DNA of 64,000 nt, from positions 1 to 64,000 of the forward strand of contig CAJMAW010000001.1 of assembly GCA_905211485.1 (NCBI GenBank). The letters run 5' to 3'. This stretch comes from an uncultured Lentisphaeria bacterium (GTDB lineage Bacteria > Verrucomicrobiota > Lentisphaeria > Victivallales > UBA1829). Positions within the stretch are counted from its first letter, which is position 1, and each line of letters starts with the position of its first letter. Below, piece after piece: positions 62,665 to 64,000 of the stretch. The translations under genes were made by a program, and so were the position numbers. A model generated the notes under the pieces. That model ran no database searches and was not told the origin of the DNA. It saw only the letters and a list, made by a program, of their open reading frames with translations.

Positions 62665-64000
62665 GGGAAACAGGAAAAGTCAAGTGGAGAGGAAGAAATA
62701 TCTCTGGAAAAAGCATCTGCTTTCCTGGCTTGAGCGTCTCCCGCACGGAGAAGGGAAGGCGGAATTTGTTGATGAATCTCTTCTGGCCTTTCCGCTTTTT
62801 TCTCTGCTGATGCATGCGGATCGTCCGCTTCTTGTGGTTTCTCCGGCGCTTTCCCTTGCCGAACGTGTGAAGGAGGATCTGACTCTGCTTTCGGAAGTGC
62901 TCTCCACCAATTTCCGCATCGGCGGTCTTCCGGAGGGGTCGACCCGTTCCCAGGCGCTTGCAGGAAGCGACGCTCCGCGTGCGGAAGTCCTCTATCGGAC
63001 ACTGACAGATCCTCCTGCACTGACTTCTGTTTCCCTTTCCGCTCTTCTGGCTCCGGCTCCCGCTCCCAGGAAAATGAGGGAGAGCGGTCTGCTACTCCGG
63101 CCAGGAATGGAAATCTCCATCCCGGCTCTCGCTGAAAAACTTCTTGAAATGGATTATGATGACGAACTGGAAGTGGTGCGTCCGGGCGAATTTGCGCGCC
63201 GGGGCGGAATTGTGGATCTCTTTTCCCCTTCCGAAAAACTGCCCGCCCGAATCGAATTCTGGGGGGATGTGATTGATTCCATCCGCCTCTTCCGGCCGGA
63301 CACACAGATTTCCTGTGCTCCGGCGGAGGAATACAGGGTGATTCTGCGTTCGGGGTCCGCTCCGGCGGGGGAGGATCCGTCTTCTGATTCCGCGGATTTT
63401 GCGGATTATTTTGAGGATCCTCTCCTTGTTGTGATTCATCCTGCCGAGTGCATGAGGCATCTGGAACAGTTCGGGACAGCGGAAAACCTTGCCCGCTGGG
63501 AAACTCTCCTGAAGCGCGCCGGGCTCCGGAAAATCTTTTTTCCGGATGCCGCAGAAGCTGCCGCACTTGAAAAAGATCTTTCCGCTCCCGCCTGTTATCC
63601 CGCCTTCGCGCATATTGTGAAGTCGCTGCCCGAGGGGGCGGAGGAATCCTGTTCCGAACTGGCCAGACAGCTTGGGGCGGCGCAGATCCGTTCCTGGTGC
63701 CGGGAAGGCTGTCACGTTGTCCTGCTGGGCCGCAGCACTGCCGATGCCGCCTACATCCGGAGCTGGCTGGAGGAGGCCGGGCTGCTTCATCCGCAGGAAG
63801 AAGACGGAGTCCTTCAGATAGATCACTGCCCTTTTCCGCGCGGCGTTTTCCTTCCGGAAGAGAATCTGGCCGTCCTGACGGAACAGGAACTGTTTTCCCT
63901 TCCCGGGAAGATGAGAAGTTCCACGGTTTCCAGGAGCAGAGCGGAGGACCTTCCGCCGTCCGCCCGCGGCACCGACAGCGACATGTTCACGACCATGGGG
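62663..64000 (+). CDS. mfd: Transcription-repair coupling factor Mfd, N-terminal part (runs off the window)
   Basis: An open frame to the window end encodes at least 446 residues matching the UvrB-like N-terminal module of Mfd: LLVVSPALSLAERVKEDLTL, LEVVRPGEFARRGGIVDLFS, LPARIEFWGDVIDSIRLFRP and LPEENLAVLTEQELFSLPGK. The helicase part and RID lie beyond 64000. Mfd releases stalled RNA polymerase and recruits UvrA. The start is uncertain: ATG 62663 overlaps a promoter -10, whereas GTG 62684 has AGGAAA five to eight bases upstream. It diverges from rpoD. Confidence 0.88.
   Translation, partial: MGNRKSQVERKKYLWKKHLLSWLERLPHGEGKAEFVDESLLAFPLFSLLMHADRPLLVVSPALSLAERVKEDLTLLSEVLSTNFRIGGLPEGSTRSQALAGSDAPRAEVLYRTLTDPPALTSVSLSALLAPAPAPRKMRESGLLLRPGMEISIPALAEKLLEMDYDDELEVVRPGEFARRGGIVDLFSPSEKLPARIEFWGDVIDSIRLFRPDTQISCAPAEEYRVILRSGSAPAGEDPSSDSADFADYFEDPLLVVIHPAECMRHLEQFGTAENLARWETLLKRAGLRKIFFPDAAEAAALEKDLSAPACYPAFAHIVKSLPEGAEESCSELARQLGAAQIRSWCREGCHVVLLGRSTADAAYIRSWLEEAGLLHPQEEDGVLQIDHCPFPRGVFLPEENLAVLTEQELFSLPGKMRSSTVSRSRAEDLPPSARGTDSDMFTTMG

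Noticed and set aside
1..64000. CRISPR arrays, prophage, insertion sequences, rRNA genes or known riboswitches
   Set aside because: I found no regularly spaced direct repeats with unique spacers, no transposase or integrase, no rRNA sequence and no recognisable riboswitch core.

Overview
The window looks like a chromosome segment of a Gram-negative member of the Lentisphaerae (Victivallales-like), probably gut or anaerobic. I infer this from several solitary pseudopilin-type proteins of the [14 protein letters not shown] kind typical of the Planctomycetes-Verrucomicrobia-Chlamydiae group, a glycyl radical enzyme with its activase, a 2-hydroxyacyl-CoA dehydratase-type activator, secreted sugar-degrading proteins (GH29 fucosidase, DUF5060 enzyme), and LPS-type envelope genes (WaaP-like kinase, RfaG-like glycosyltransferase, LptF/G permease, MsbA-like exporter). 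The assignment rests on gene content only. Coding is dense and moderately GC-rich; most intergenic regions are purine- or pyrimidine-biased. I see no phage, insertion sequence, CRISPR array or rRNA operon.

Layout. 1-6.3 kb (minus): MoxR ATPase, membrane PAS sensor without an output domain, and MFS exporter as an overlapping operon, then a GNAT acetyltransferase, tRNA-Tyr and tRNA-Gly. 6.7-12 kb (minus): ABC exporter and PMCA-type calcium ATPase. 12.5-17 kb (minus): pseudopilin 1, then a two-gene unit of an unknown secreted protein and a DUF3142-like protein. 17.7-19.7 kb: a GH29 alpha-L-fucosidase broken by a one-base frameshift. 20-26 kb: tRNA-Ser, then a YbhGFSR-type efflux operon. 26-28.7 kb (minus): lipoprotein solute-binding protein plus PiT phosphate transporter. 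29-37.3 kb (plus): overlapping cluster of GT2 glycosyltransferase, pseudopilin 2, DUF5060 glycosidase and a PA14/SGNH-like protein carrying an in-frame stop. 37.5-40.1 kb: fused CoA-dehydratase activator/dehydratase subunit and a cupin. 40.9-46.9 kb: Ser/Thr kinase, LPS-core kinase, ferredoxin-nitroreductase, LPS glycosyltransferase. 47-50.6 kb (minus): glycyl radical enzyme and activase. 50.8-52.8 kb (minus): consensus promoter, long leader with a possible 38-aa ORF, pseudopilin 3, an unknown membrane protein, and a strong terminator. 53-57.3 kb (minus): 1375-aa secreted protein. 57.8-64 kb: LptF/G permease, rpsU, rpoD with an extraordinary N-terminal extension of about 620 residues, and the 5' part of mfd running off the right edge.

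How it fits together. Envelope building (lipid flipping, LPS core decoration, LPS export), efflux, and secreted glycan processing dominate. The anaerobic signature comes from the glycyl radical enzyme and the dehydratase activator. Two of the carbohydrate-related genes carry apparent disruptions (frameshift at about 18252, TAA at 37089-37091), which may be real decay or assembly errors. A recurring oddity is low-complexity insertions (Gly/Asn, Lys/Glu, Ser runs) in otherwise ordinary enzymes, most extreme in the housekeeping sigma factor.
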